64,000 nucleotides of DNA. It comes from Seison nebaliae (taxonomy: Eukaryota > Rotifera > Pararotatoria > Seisonacea > Seisonidae). Positions 9,649 to 21,788 of this stretch are shown here, in pieces. The stretch covers positions 1 through 64,000 of the forward strand of contig JALJEE010000748.1 of assembly GCA_023231475.1 (NCBI GenBank), in the 5' to 3' direction. Position numbers and translations under genes: made by a program. Below the pieces are notes generated by a model. The model was given only the letters and a program-made list of their open reading frames with translations. It did no database searches and was not told where the DNA came from. Each line of letters begins with the position of its first letter. The stretch's first letter is position 1.

Positions 9649-12600
9649 TTATTGAGCGGCAGTGGCTGTCACCTTACAATTCCTTTTTGCACAACTATTG
9701 CTTTGCACGTCTATCGAATATCGTTTTCTTTTTAAACGACGACCACTACTACTAGTTTGATTGTCGGGATCAGAACGTTGAACTTCTAAATAAATTTCTT
9801 CACATTCTGAATGATGAATTAAAGTTAATTTCTCGATTAAAATTAATCAAATTTAACTTTTATTCAGATCTACATCACGAAGTTCTTCATAAATCTTTTT
9901 TGATGAATTCTCTAACAATTCCGTCAAATAGAGAAACTGAGAAGATGAAAAAGAGAAGAGAATGAGAGAAATGATGAACTTGTAAATCAGAAGAAGTTGA
10001 TTGTTTGATCGATGCACACATCCGATTAATATCGTTGAGGAATTCATCCGTTGTCATATATTGATTTCCATAAACTTTCGACTGAAAACGATTATAATTA
10101 AGAAAAAATGGAAAGAATAAAAATTAAAACTTGAATTTTATTCAGATTGATTGGAATCGAAGTTCCTTTAGTAAACTTCCAAAAACTGTCACACAATTGA
10201 ATCGTTTTGACTTCGTCACATTTCGTTGTTGATTCTTCCACTTTCTCTGATTGTTCCTGATGAACTTTCGACGAATTTTCATCGTTCAATTTCGTCAATT
10301 CCGATTCCTCTTCATTCGGTTTCAACGCAGACGAATCAACCGTCGAATTTGATTTGGAATCATCAATTCTCCCCATTTTCTCTGGAACTTTATTCATGTC
10401 GAAATTCTTCTGTTTTCTTCTTTTCCGTAATTTGGTGCCATTGATGGAATTGTCATTATTCTCTTGTTCCTGATTTTCAGTTTCTTTTTTCTTCGATTCA
10501 ACCATCGTTGATGACATGATGAGTTGTTGATCGAAACCCTCTAAACTGGGCGATGACGATGTGGATGGTGGTGATGGAACTAACATTCTTGAATTGGATT
10601 CATTATCATTTATTTTCCGATCGTCGTTGACTGATGATGTGGAGGATAATGGAGGAGATGTGGGACAAAATATATTATTAGCTGTTGTCGATATAGTTGT
10701 GGTAGCAACAGATGATGATGATGATATTGTGATTGTTGATGATGGAATGGTTGAAGATGAAGTTCCAGATGATGGTGAAATTGATGGAATTCGAATTTCT
10801 TGTAATTTCGTAAGAAAATCGGCACAAATCTCTCGAACACGATTCTTTACTGATTTCATTCGTTCTTGTAAAGATGCATGTAATTCTTTCTCTTCATGGA
10901 ATGTGCCATTCTCACACGCTTTCATAAATGTGAAATCAGTAAACGGATCTGAATAAGTGACAGGTGTTCGATTCCTTTTCTTTAATGAATTATCTGATTC
11001 AGAGTTGGATACTTTCTCCGTATAATCCATTTTCATCCATTCAGGCAATTCTTCGTCACTGATCATTTTCAAATGTTGATGATTTTTATCATATTTCTGA
11101 AATAATTGAAATTCACTTCCATTCCTCGAAATCAATTCATTCAATTGTTCATTATCTGTTAACTCATCTTGTTCCTTCTCTTCCTCATTCACATCAGTAG
11201 GAATGAAAGAAGCGAGCATTGCTCGTCGTTCAGCAGGTGTCGATTTCTGATCGAACAAACCAGCTTGAATGATCTTGTCATCCATACCCAATTTGTATTT
11301 GGCAGTGGCGAGAATGCGTTCTTCAATCGAATTCGCTGTAATGAGTCGAAGGACTCGAACTTCGTTCGTTTGTCCAATACGATGTGCTCGATCTTGTGCC
11401 TGAAGATCTTGTTGTGGATTCCAATCACTATCAAAAATGATGACAGTGTCCGCCGCTTGTAAATTTAATCCAAGACCACCAGCACGTGTCGATAAAAGAA
11501 AAATGAAATATTGAGAATTCTTTTCATTAAATTTCTTTAATAATTCTGCTCTCGTCTCCACTTTGATGGAACCGTCGAGTCGAACATATTTATATTGACG
11601 ATAATCACAATATTCTTGTAAGACGTCCAAACATGCCGTCATTTGAGAGAAGAGTAGAACTTTATGATTTGTCATCAATAATTTGGGAAGAATCTTATCC
11701 AACAACACCAATTTCCCTGACACTTTCACAATGTTCTGTTGTTTCAATTGTCGATCAGTGAAAACCGTTTCTTTCTTTCCATTTCCATCTTCTTCTTCTT
11801 CTTCTTCTTCATCTTCTTTATTTGAATTAATTTCTGATTGTTTCACTTCTTCATATCGATTCACATAAAATAATTCTTCGATATGTTCAAATATAAATGG
11901 ATGATTACAAATCTTTCTTAATTGCATTATCTGATTTTGAACTCGTGAAATTGTCACATTTCCATTCTTCTCATTATCACTCCTTCTTAATAAACAACAC
12001 GATTGTAACATCTGTTTCGTCATATGTTTCTGAGCTGCACTCATTCCACACTTCACCACATATTCCACTTTATCTGGTAATTGTAATTCTACTTCTTTCT
12101 TCAATCGTCTCAGAATGAACGGTCGGAGAACTTTGTGTAAACGACGAATAACAAGAATCGTTTCTTCTCGTTCTAATTCGATTTTTTGATCTAAACCAGC
12201 GAACGGAACACTAAACCATTGTTCGAACGTCTCAACCGAACCGAAAATATCCGGCAATAAGAAATTGAGCAATGCCCATAATTCCGGTAAACGATTTTGT
12301 AATGGAGTTCCCGTTAATAATAAACGATGTTCAATCGTATAATATTGGTTGAGGATTCGAGTTAATTTACAATCATGATTCTTCATTCGATGTCCTTCAT
12401 CCACAATCAAATATTTCCATTTTAATTGAGTGAGAGCATATCGATCTCGTTGAATATAATCATAAGTTGTTAACAAAACATTCGGTGTCTTTTTTAAAAT
12501 TCTTTGAACTAACAATTTTCGTTGAATTGGTCGTCCCGTATACGAAACGACGTCAAGTATCGGATTCCAATGACTGAATTCTAAAACCCAATTTGAAATG

Positions 12601-14037
12601 GTAGAGAGTGGTACTACTACCAGAAATGGTCCATCAACTCCTTTCATATCATGCAAATAACTGATGAATGCAATAGATTGAATCGTTTTTCCTAATCCCA
12701 TTTCATCGGCGAGAATTCCATTCAAATTATTATTAAACAAAGAAACAAGCCATTCCAATCCTGTCAATTGATATGGTTTCAATTTACCTCCACTTAACGA
12801 TTTTGGTTGTTCCACAATCTTCTCACTAATACTATGAGCAATCTGATAATAATCTCGATTTCTCCCATTCTCATCCATCGTCTCATCATCGTCATCATCA
12901 GCATATGTACTCCCATTTATTGTCGATCTCAGTTTTGATATTTCTTCCACCATCTTCTCATTCGACTCTTCTTCCATCTCCTCGTCTGTTAACGAATTAT
13001 TTAGAGAGAATTTCTTCTTATCTGGACGATGATCTTTCCTCTTCAATTTCTTCCTTCGTACTTCCAATTTTTCACATAAACTCTCGATATAACCATCCGT
13101 TTGTCTCATGATTTCTGTCAATCTCTGATTCTTCTGCTCTTTTATCAATCGTCGATATGCCGCCTCATCATTCTCCTAAAAAGAAGAAAAAACATTTCAT
13201 TAACTCCATAATAATTATGAAATTTCGTTAAATTTCTCATGTTAATTTCTAGAATTTTTTTAAAATTTTCTTTTAAATTTTTTGTGTTTCCAAAAAAAAA
13301 AGAAGTGAAAGAAGAAAAAAATGTGGAAATGAAACAGTTGAAGAAGAAACATGTTCTAGTGAATGTCACAGTTCTTTTTCACATTTCAATGAACATATGA
13401 AAATTTTAATATTTTTTTTTAATGAAAAATCGAACCATTAATAATCGAAATCTTTCTTTCGTCATACGTTCTTCTTCTTGTCTCCTTCGTCTCAATCGAC
13501 TATTGATATCATCCTTCGTCATTTTCACAATATTCTTGATTATACCATTTCTTTCATTCTTTCTTTCATCCATCACCGATTTTTTTGCTATAATCATCTT
13601 CATTAATTTCTATCAAACAACAACAACAACAACAATAATAATAATAATAATCATCATCATAAGAATAATGGAAAAAGAGGAACTTGTCGTCGATGATTCT
13701 CTTTGGTCAATTTACAATTTGCTCTCACTTCTTCCCGACGACGTAAATATCCAGCTGTCACCAATTTGACATAATCATCGGAAACGGATTGAGGAGGATG
13801 AAATCGTTGTTGGAAGAGAGGCGTCTCATACAAATGAATTTCACGATCCTGTGTTGATAATTGATGAAAATGACGAAGTAAATTTTTTTGAGCTTCCGCC
13901 TGTCGAATACAGAGTAATTGAATGAAACAATCCATTTGAATATCAGATGGTAATTGACTCAATGGCATATTGACAATCTCTTCATAATGTTTCTCCATTC
14001 GCTTCCGAATTCTTTTCGACTCCTCATTCTCCTCCAT
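9649..14037 (-). CDS. Brahma-like SWI/SNF chromatin-remodelling ATPase (SMARCA2/4 family)
   Basis: Six minus-strand exons join in frame to 1,303 residues: 14037-13684, 13609-13436, 13175-10131, 10081-9980, 9936-9858, 9806-9649. The N-terminus carries an HSA-like helix (residues about 90-230) ending in KERFRLLM|ENDEAAYRRLI, very close to Brahma. The SNF2 ATPase follows, with DEMGLGKT (about 336), DEGH (about 435), the LTGTPLQN motif and the helicase-C motif DRAHRIGQ. A SnAC region (DEELPEWM, then YSDPFTDFTFMKA) fits SMARCA2/4. After a Ser/Thr-rich linker, the last exons encode a short helical region (YMTTDEFLNDINRMCASIKQ) like half a bromodomain, then a basic tail. The QLQ and BRK domains of Brahma are not seen and the protein is shorter than the usual 1,500-1,650, so a paralogue or an incomplete 5' model is possible. 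It would use ATP to slide nucleosomes in the nucleus. Confidence 0.85.
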
Positions 14038-15153
14038 TTTTCTTTCAAGAAATCTCTTCAAATTTCAATTATCTACTCTCCAACAAAACTCTATTCGTGT
14101 TATTGGAAATTTTTGGTTTTAATGATTATCTAATGCAATTTTCATCGACAATCTCTCATTCTTATCAGACCAATCAATGTTTTACTCTAAACTTTCCTCA
14201 ATCTCACACTGGAAATCACTCTGATCGAAATAGATTTAAAGAAAATTCAATTCAAATTCTTCCCAATTCAAAACGGTTTTCAGAACATTCTCCATCATTC
14301 TTACTTCCAATTTCCACACATTCTCCCAACATCTATCCACAACGTTCTTCATCGAAAAAACAGGAAATAAGTTGCAGAGAACAAGCCAACAATTTCAACT
14401 TCTCTTTTCAATGACGGATTGATCAATTTGACAACTTCAATTTCCTTCTCAAATTCACCGACTAAGCCAAAATATTTCATTTCGCGTTTTCTTTACTCAT
14501 ATACAAGACGACTATGTATATATATGTATGACAACACGCACTTCGTTTTCTTCTCTTCTCCGTCCACTTCCTTCTCGATCTAGACGAGATGAAGAAAAGA
14601 ATCGATCTATTCAAAAAGCTGCCGTCATTTCGTCTTTCTGTTAAATATCACCCTCATCATCATTATGACTATCATGAACTCTCTATCTATTCCATTAAAT
14701 TGGATTTCCTTCCAAAATTTTCAATTTCATTTTCTTCCGCAATTTAAATTTTCAGCTTCCAACTACCAATTTTTCATTGACAACTTATCCCAAGTTTCTC
14801 CTAATCGACAATTGCTCTCTCAATTGCTCAACGATTTTCCAACTTCTTTTACTTTTATCTGACGTATCGTGTTTAATTCAATTAAATTCGATATATTCAA
14901 TTTCGTTCATTCACATTAGTTCAATAATTGATCGAATAAAATTTGAAAGATTAATCGAAAGTTTTGTGAAAAAATTGTTTAATTATTATTTAAATGAAAC
15001 TAAAAATGATAAAGATCAATATAAAATATTTGTTTTTTAAAATTCAACTAAAATGATTGTTTAATTAAATAGAAATTAAAAGTTATGCAATATTTTGGAA
15101 GAATAATTTGTTACTGGAAATATTTGTTATTTTCCATTGATAAAGTGAATCAC
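14038..15153. other. Intergenic, upstream of the Brahma-like gene
   Basis: Pyrimidine-rich AT-rich sequence. Open plus frames at 14097-14414 and 14665-15040 are low-complexity and show no domain. I searched the minus strand near 14.1-14.3 kb for a QLQ-type N-terminal exon and found none. A TA/TG-rich stretch lies at 14514-14530. Confidence 0.45.
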
Positions 15154-16144
15154 AGTCTTTTCCTCAACTTATTTAAAATTTTCCAAAATTAGCAGTAAAA
15201 CGGTCATTTCCTCACCCACTTTTTTCACTATGGACTTTTCCTCATACAATTGTCTACTAATCGCAAATTTCCGATCTTTTAAGGTTTTTTTTTATTTTTA
15301 TTAAAATTCCCGTTGGGATAAATTGAAATTTTTGATCCATCTCTATTGAAATTCAGAGTACGTTATTACGCAAATATCCGTGGAACGTGCGTAGACCACT
15401 GCGCTACGCACCCACTTATTTTTAAATGTTCTTTTATATTTTTATCGAACTTTAATATTATGCATCATGTTATTAAAAAAAATTTAATACTAAAAAAGAA
15501 AGATTATTTAATGGTATAAATATTATATTATAGATCTTGGATATTAAAACTTCGAATTATTTTCAATTATTAAAACACGTAATTTTTTAGTTTTTTACCT
15601 TTCGATTTATAAAACTAATTTTCGAATGTTGATAAGAATTAACATATTTGATAAATATAATCTTAACCCGTTATTCTTACTCTCCATTAGATTATTCCTT
15701 CTAGGGAGATTGTTCATCATTCTTGAATGATTATTTAATAGGGATGGAGGGAAGGCTACACTATTATTTTGCCCAATGATTGTATCAAGATTGAATCTTT
15801 CTTTTTTATTATAAACTTTTGCTTAACAAACAACTTGATGCAAAATATTATATTTCGATAAAAGTATAGAAGAACACTAAAACATATATTCGTAACAATT
15901 AAATTAATCATGATATATAATTTATAATTAATTAATATTTTAATTTAGTTAACCATAGGTCCAGGAAAACTCCAATTAGTTAACAATAGGATGAGGAAAA
16001 ATCCAATTAATAGACAATTGAGTGAGGAAAAGTGCATAATAAAAAAAATCGAATGAGGAAAAGTCCATAGGGAAAAAATGGGTGAGGAAATGACCGTTTT
16101 ACAGCTAATTTTAAAAAAAATATATATAAAGTGAGAAAAAGCCC
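15154..16144. mobile_element. Non-autonomous terminal-inverted-repeat element (about 1 kb) with subterminal TTTTCCTCA repeats
   Basis: The left end (15154-15262) is a reverse-complement match to the right end (about 16005-16144). Both contain, in order, CTTTTCCTCA-like sequence, AAAATTAGC[A/T]GTAAAACGG, TCATTTCCTCACCC, TATGGACTTTTCCTCA and CAATTGTCTA[C/T]TAAT. The right arm has extra copies of a 31-33-bp unit built on [A/T]TTTTCCTCA (about 15950-16075). Long inverted ends with subterminal repeats and no transposase gene are typical of non-autonomous DNA transposons. The interior is AT-rich and includes the SINE-like insert at 15285-15413. Ends and target-site duplication were not fixed. Confidence 0.6.
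15285..15413 (-). mobile_element. tRNA-derived SINE-like insertion
   Basis: Minus strand from 15413 begins GGGTGCGTAGCGCAGTGGTC, a tRNA 5' half with a good Pol III A box (TAGCGCAGTGG) and a D-stem. About 110 nt later it ends in an A-rich tail (15299-15285). No 3' acceptor strand pairs with the first seven bases, so it is not a working tRNA gene. A tRNA head with an A tail is the plan of a SINE. It sits inside the TIR element, so it inserted later. Only one copy is seen in the window. Confidence 0.4.
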
Positions 16145-17864
16145 GGTTACCGATAAAGTAGGTGGTTATGTTGGAATAGAACTCCCAAACAAACAAAACA
16201 TCATTTCACAAATAAGAGAAGAAAAGAAGAGGTTCTTCTTTCTCTTCTAATAAATGTTCTTATTATTTGAAAATTGTGAAGAAGTTAAATTTCTTAAACT
16301 ATATGATCAATATCGGTAGCAGAACATCGGTAGATTCTCCAAAATTGAGATTGATATGAATAAATATTTAATTTGCCCTTTAGAATTTGTTCTAATTGAG
16401 AGAATGTTGATGATGATGCTGACAATGATTATATTTCTCTTGTACTATATTTAGCTAACAATTCTCTCCTAACGATTCTGACTAATGACATAACTTCTTT
16501 TATTGACTACCAATGTTGTATCATTGACATCAATTCTCAGGGTGATTGCATAAAGCCTCCCACCTCGCCACCTATACAAACGATAGAATAACACAAAACA
16601 CTCGGAATAATTACAAGTTCTACCGTTCACAATAACGCTCGTATTCTTCTGTCGACAAGAAGAAGAAGAAGAAGAATAGAAATGGACAAAATCAAACGAT
16701 TGATTCTACATCGATATTATCGTCATTTCTCGATATTACATTTTATGATTTGACAATTCATCACAAAATTCTTTCCCATGAACGTTTAAACATCAACAAC
16801 AATTTCCTTTTATTCCACTCGATCATTAATTTCTTCTTCATTTCTCTTTATTTCCATTAAATTTTAAAAAATCATATTCGAACAATATTTTTCTTCCAAT
16901 AAATTAATTTTACTTTTGACATTTTTTCCTTAATTACAACTCTTCTTCTCTCTCAATTATAAGAGAGATATATCTCCACTTTAATAGTCTTATCTCCCCT
17001 CATTTAACGCCATAGGAGTCATGCTTCACCAAATGTCTAATTAGAGAAATTAATTCTTCATCTCCATCCGTCTATGCACAGCAGTTAAGTGCACACTTCA
17101 CTCCACTATCGAATCAAAAGAATAATATTCATTTTGAGATGAAGAATAAAATGAAGAGATTTATCAATAAAATTACTATTAGAAATTGCAGATACGTTGA
17201 CGAAAAGACGATTTAAGATAAAGACGAATATTTGATTGATTGATCCGTTGACAGGAGGACATTCTAATTTACACTCTTGCATCCATATTCAACGGTTCAT
17301 CGAACTTATTTTCCCGCTTCAATAAACAGAAATGTTTTAGATCAACATATTTCCTAATTTCCGTTTTTAACCATTATATTATGAAATGATGATTATTGGA
17401 TCGAAGAAAAATTCTAAATCAATCTTATTGATCGAATTCCATAAAATTATCTTGTATTTCAATTAGATAACGTTCTCGACCAGATAATTTGATTTTAAAC
17501 GAAAACATTTGTGAAAAATCATTTACGATATGATATTCGTTAAAATTCATTATTGATCAAAATCGATAAATTAATCAAGTCATTTTCGCAATAAATAATC
17601 ATCTTTTTTTTCATTGTTTTTCCTAGAACTTCATCTTTTCATCAATAACACAATCAATCAGTGAATTGATTGAAGAAAAATATCGTCAACTTTCGATATT
17701 TATTATTTAAATTATTTCACGATATACATTTCATTCCAATACGAACTTTCAATCAAAACGAGTAAATGTTTCAATCGAATTAATTTCGAACTATTTGAGA
17801 GAAGAAGAAAATGTCAAAAGTTTAACAATTATTCATTTCTCGTCATATTCATTTGAGTCATTAG
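16145..17864. other. Intergenic and probable upstream region of the SLC6 gene
   Basis: AT-rich with no convincing exon. A short (GAA)n run lies at 16660-16678. The first coding exon of the transporter, holding its ATG, should be somewhere here or in the leader, but I could not fix it. Confidence 0.45.
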
Positions 17865-20188
17865 GGTCATTATGAAATCGAATCAAAGATAGGACATGTC
17901 AATCAAGCGTTTTCTGAACCACATTCATCGTTGAATGAAAAAACGCCAATCGTCAAAAATAAAGGTGATGAGAATGAGGAACGTGGAAATTGGACGGGTC
18001 AATTCGATTTCATTCTATCCTGTCTCGGTTATGCCGTCGGTTTGGGCAATGTTTGGAGATTTCCATATTTAGTTTATGAGAATGGTGGTGGAACATTTCT
18101 GATTCCATACGTCCTATTTTTGGTATTTGTAGGAATTCCTATTTTCTTTTTGGAATTAAATTTAGGACAATATACTAGTCGTGGTCCCACCAAATGTTGG
18201 GAGATGGCGCCGATATTCGGTGGTGTCGGTATATCGATGGCTATCGTTTCTGGATGTCTCTGCATATATTACAACGTGATCATAGCACAGAGTCTGTTAT
18301 ATTTCGTACTTTCTTTCCGCAAGAAATTATTGTGGACTGATTGTGATGCGATTGATAATATTAATTATAATAATTGTTATAAGGATATGAAAGGACTCGT
18401 TACACCGGAATGTGCGGTGTCCTTAACAGAAAAAAACGGATGTTGTTATGATGAGAATGACGTGATTCAGACATGTAAAAATTTCTCCTCATTATTCAAA
18501 AACAACCGACCACAATTTCCCAGTGAAACATTCTATCAGTTTGAATTTAATTTTAAAAAAAATTTGAAAAAATTTCTATTTAATTTAGTAAGTATATTCT
18601 AGAGAAATCGGATGGCATCGAGAATACTGGTGGAATCGTTTGGAAGATGGCATTATCATTATTGGGTGCTTGGGTTATCGTTTTCCTTTGTATGATAAAA
18701 GGAATTAAATCATCGGGGAAAGTCGTCTACTTCACCGCATTATTCCCATACGTCGTCCTATTAATTCTTGGAATCAGAGGATGGATGTTCGAGAATGCTA
18801 TTGACGGTATCAAATTTTTCGTGAAACCGAATTTATCGAAATTGGAGAATCCGAAAGTATGGAATGACGCAGCCGGTCAAATCTTTTTTTCGTTATCATC
18901 AAGTTTTGGCGGTTTGATTACTTTGGCCAGTTATAATCGATTTCATACGAATACTTTAAGGTTCATCATCAAATAATGTCTTGTAATTGCCAATAATTAT
19001 CTTTTCTATTTAGAGATACAATGATTGTAAGCTTAGGTAATTGTTTGACTAGTATATTCGCCGGTTTCGTCATTTTCTCTTATATCGGACATTTGTCAAG
19101 TATTTCCGGTTTACCGGTTGATCGTGTGGTGAAAGGAGGTTCATCTTTTAGCATTTTAATAATATTTAATATTTCTTTTAAAGGATCGGAATTGGCATTT
19201 ATTGTTTATCCATATGCTGTCACCACCATTACACCGGCACCGTTATGGTCCATATTATTCTTCTTAATGATGATAACATTAGGATTAGATTCAGAAGTTC
19301 ATAATTTCTAATAAAATTATTTGATTATCTTTTCTTTTGGTATTTAGTTCGCATCTTTGGAAGTTTGTTTAACATCCATTTTAGATGTCTTCCCAAAACT
19401 TCGAAAATATAAAGTGTTTGTCGTAATGGGACTATGTAGTTTTTTCTTTCTACTCGGTCTACCATTAGTTACACACGTTAGTTTCTCTTTGTTACTCTTC
19501 GAATGAGTTATACTCAAATTGATGAATAGGGTGGACAATATTGGTTGGAAATCGTTGACAAGTTCTCGGGCAATTGGGTCGTTTTCGTTCTCGCCATTTG
19601 TGAATGCATGGCCTTATCCTGGGTGTATGGCTGGAATAATTGGTATAAGGACATTCTCCTCATGTTAGAAGAGAAATATAATCATGTGGGAATGAGAATT
19701 TGGCAAGTGATGTGGGGTTTCATCACTCCATCAATTCTACTTGTTAGTCAAAGAACTTTCCATTCTTCTTCATTCATTTTTTGACAGGCACTTCTCATAT
19801 TCTCCTGGGTGAAAACGGAACCATTGAAAATTGGCGATTACGTATATCCATTGTGGGCGGTCAGAATTGGATATTGTTTGACATCTTTCATCATTTTAGT
19901 CACTGTATTATATGCCGTCATTTATATGATTTTACATCGTAATAATATTAAAGTTCTTTTTAAATTTCTGTTTGAAGAAACATCTCTCCATCTTTTTAGC
20001 AATGTTTCCGTCCAACGAGAGAATGGGGTCCCGCTCTCACCCAACATCGTCAATTGGTTACACATCTCAATCCGTTTGTTGTCGATTTGGATAGTAGAAA
20101 AAGTACGGAATTATCATCAAAAAACACTAAAGCACATTCCCCATTTGTTACTCTTATTCTCTCCTTTATCATTATAATGCCTCTTTAG
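17865..20188 (+). CDS. Sodium/chloride-dependent glycine-type neurotransmitter transporter (SLC6)
   Basis: Exons 17865-18538, 18589-18960, 19014-19138, 19184-19296, 19348-19476, 19530-19742, 19788-19952 and 20000-20188 join in frame to 659 residues; the start codon lies upstream in an exon not found. Twelve membrane segments of the LeuT fold are visible. TM1 has YAVGLGNVWRFPYL, TM3 has YYNVII, and GIKSSGKVVYFTALFPYVVL, SSSFGGLITLASYN and ITLGLDSEF follow. The C-tail has CFRPTREWGPALTQHR. The large Cys-rich second extracellular loop is present. These stretches match GlyT1/GlyT2 best from memory, so glycine is the likely substrate, but a related amino-acid substrate is possible. It acts in the plasma membrane, driven by Na+ and Cl-. 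Six of the seven introns are about 45-55 nt. Confidence 0.9.
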
Positions 20189-20390
20189 AATTCTTCTCAT
20201 ATTCAACATCAGAACGACAAGATACGGACAGATTATTAATCTGTTCAATAATGATCATAATTTGTATACGAATCTTTATTTTAATATTTCAACTATTTTT
20301 TTTCTTCTCAAAATATATATATTCCTCTTCGTCTTCGTCTTCAATCATTCATTCAGTTTCCATCAGTTCCTTCCTACAACTCTTATCTAG

Positions 20391-20396
20391 AATAAA
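20391..20396 (+). promoter_or_regulatory. Poly(A) signal AATAAA of the SLC6 gene
   Basis: First AATAAA downstream of the transporter stop (203 nt after it), before the TMCO1 start at 20598. Confidence 0.45.
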
Positions 20397-20597
20397 AGTC
20401 TATATTATAGAGTCATATGATGATATAATTAAATATAAATATATAATGAATATATAATTTATTAAAAAATTATGTTAAGAAATTGCGTTCCTAGAATTCT
20501 TATAAGCTCAATAGCATCATAGAAGAAATGTGTAGAGGACAAATTGAGAATTGTTAATTTTCCTTCAAATTTTTAGCGCAGAATTCATTAGAAGAAA

Positions 20598-21462
20598 ATG
20601 AGAAACGTTGAGCAAATTGCAGATATCATATTCATATATTTCTTCGCCATTTTCACGACAGCGACAGCGGAAGGATTAACATGGTTCGCTGTCTATCGTA
20701 CACCACAATTCAAACGATTAACAGATGAAGTTGATAGAAGAACAAAAAAAGGTCTCATCCAATTTCCCCTTCTTAAATGTTTATTATAGATTGAACAGTT
20801 CATAAGAAGAAACCGAACGGTACCGATCCGATAGCAATCGATCCAAAAGCACGAAAACGATTAGGTTCTCATCATTCATTTTATCACTATTCATCTTATG
20901 ATTTATATATGATAGAGAAAGATGAAGAGAGATTGAAAGCAGTAAATAAAGAATTGACGATTTTCCGAATGAAATCCAATTTCGCCATCGGTTTCGTTTT
21001 TATGGCATTATTGGGTGTACTTAATAGCATGTTAAAATTTGAATGAAAAATAAAATCGTTTTATCATTTCTCTCTAGATTCGAAGGAAGAATTGTTGCTT
21101 ATCTTCCATTTACTCCATTCGCTTTAATTCGCGGTCTATCACATCGAGGATTACCTGGCACCAATTATCAGGAATGCTCTTTCATTTTCATCTACATCCT
21201 CGCCACAATGGCACTACGTCCAGTTTAGTGAACTTTATTCATAGTCATTGTTTTTTAAAGTAATCCATAAAATTTATTTTAAACAAATAATCAAACGAAT
21301 CAAACTAATAAGACTAAAATTTGATGATTCTAATATGGTTTTTTTATGAAACAGAATTTACAAAAGTTACTTGGAGTTCAACCGTCGCGACAAGTCGCCT
21401 CAACATCTTCTCTCTTCACGCCACCAACACAACAATCGAATGGGATCGGTTATTCTAAATAG
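20598..21462 (+). CDS. TMCO1: TMCO1, ER calcium-load-activated calcium channel / translocon-associated protein
   Basis: Exons 20598-20751, 20799-21030, 21078-21222 and 21355-21462 give 212 residues. TM1 ends in AEGLTWFAVYRTPQFKRL, matching human AEGITWVLVYRTDKYKRL. A charged coiled-coil segment follows, then FAIGFVFMALLGVLNSIFEG, LPFTPFALIRGLSHRGL, the last membrane segment CSFIFIYILATMALR, and NLQKLLGVQPSRQ near the C-terminus. Every segment aligns in order with human TMCO1, which also fixes the introns. TMCO1 is an ER membrane protein of the Oxa1/YidC superfamily, described as a Ca2+ leak channel and as part of the multipass translocon. The insert HKKKPNGTDPIAIDPKARKR in the coiled coil differs from human. 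The gene is same-strand with the transporter and convergent with the next gene. Confidence 0.95.
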
Positions 21463-21519
21463 ATCAATATCGATGTTTCTGCAACCAGATGAGCGGATGA
21501 TAATCTGTTTTGAATGAGA

Positions 21520-21525
21520 AATAAA
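21520..21525 (+). promoter_or_regulatory. Poly(A) signal AATAAA of TMCO1
   Basis: AATAAA 58 nt downstream of the TMCO1 stop codon. Confidence 0.55.
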
Positions 21526-21788
21526 TTAATGAATTTCTTATTATCGTTTTCATTTTTAGTTAAAATAAATGATTAATTATTTCTCCTCTCTTTTCTCCTT
21601 AACTTAACATCTCTTTGATCAATGACAATCAGTGAAATATTCGAAAATTTAGAATGGATTTTCCATAAATAAAATTGATCGATAAAAAAAGGATAACGAA
21701 AAATTTCTAATTTTCAGTTTCTTAAAAAAAAATTCTCACAATATTTTTGGAATAAACTTATTATGAGAACAAGTGAACGACTTAGGAT

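Noticed and set aside
15340-15413. Functional tRNA gene on the minus strand
   Set aside because: The 5' half and A box fit, but no 3' acceptor strand, anticodon stem or clean T-arm can be folded; SINE head preferred.
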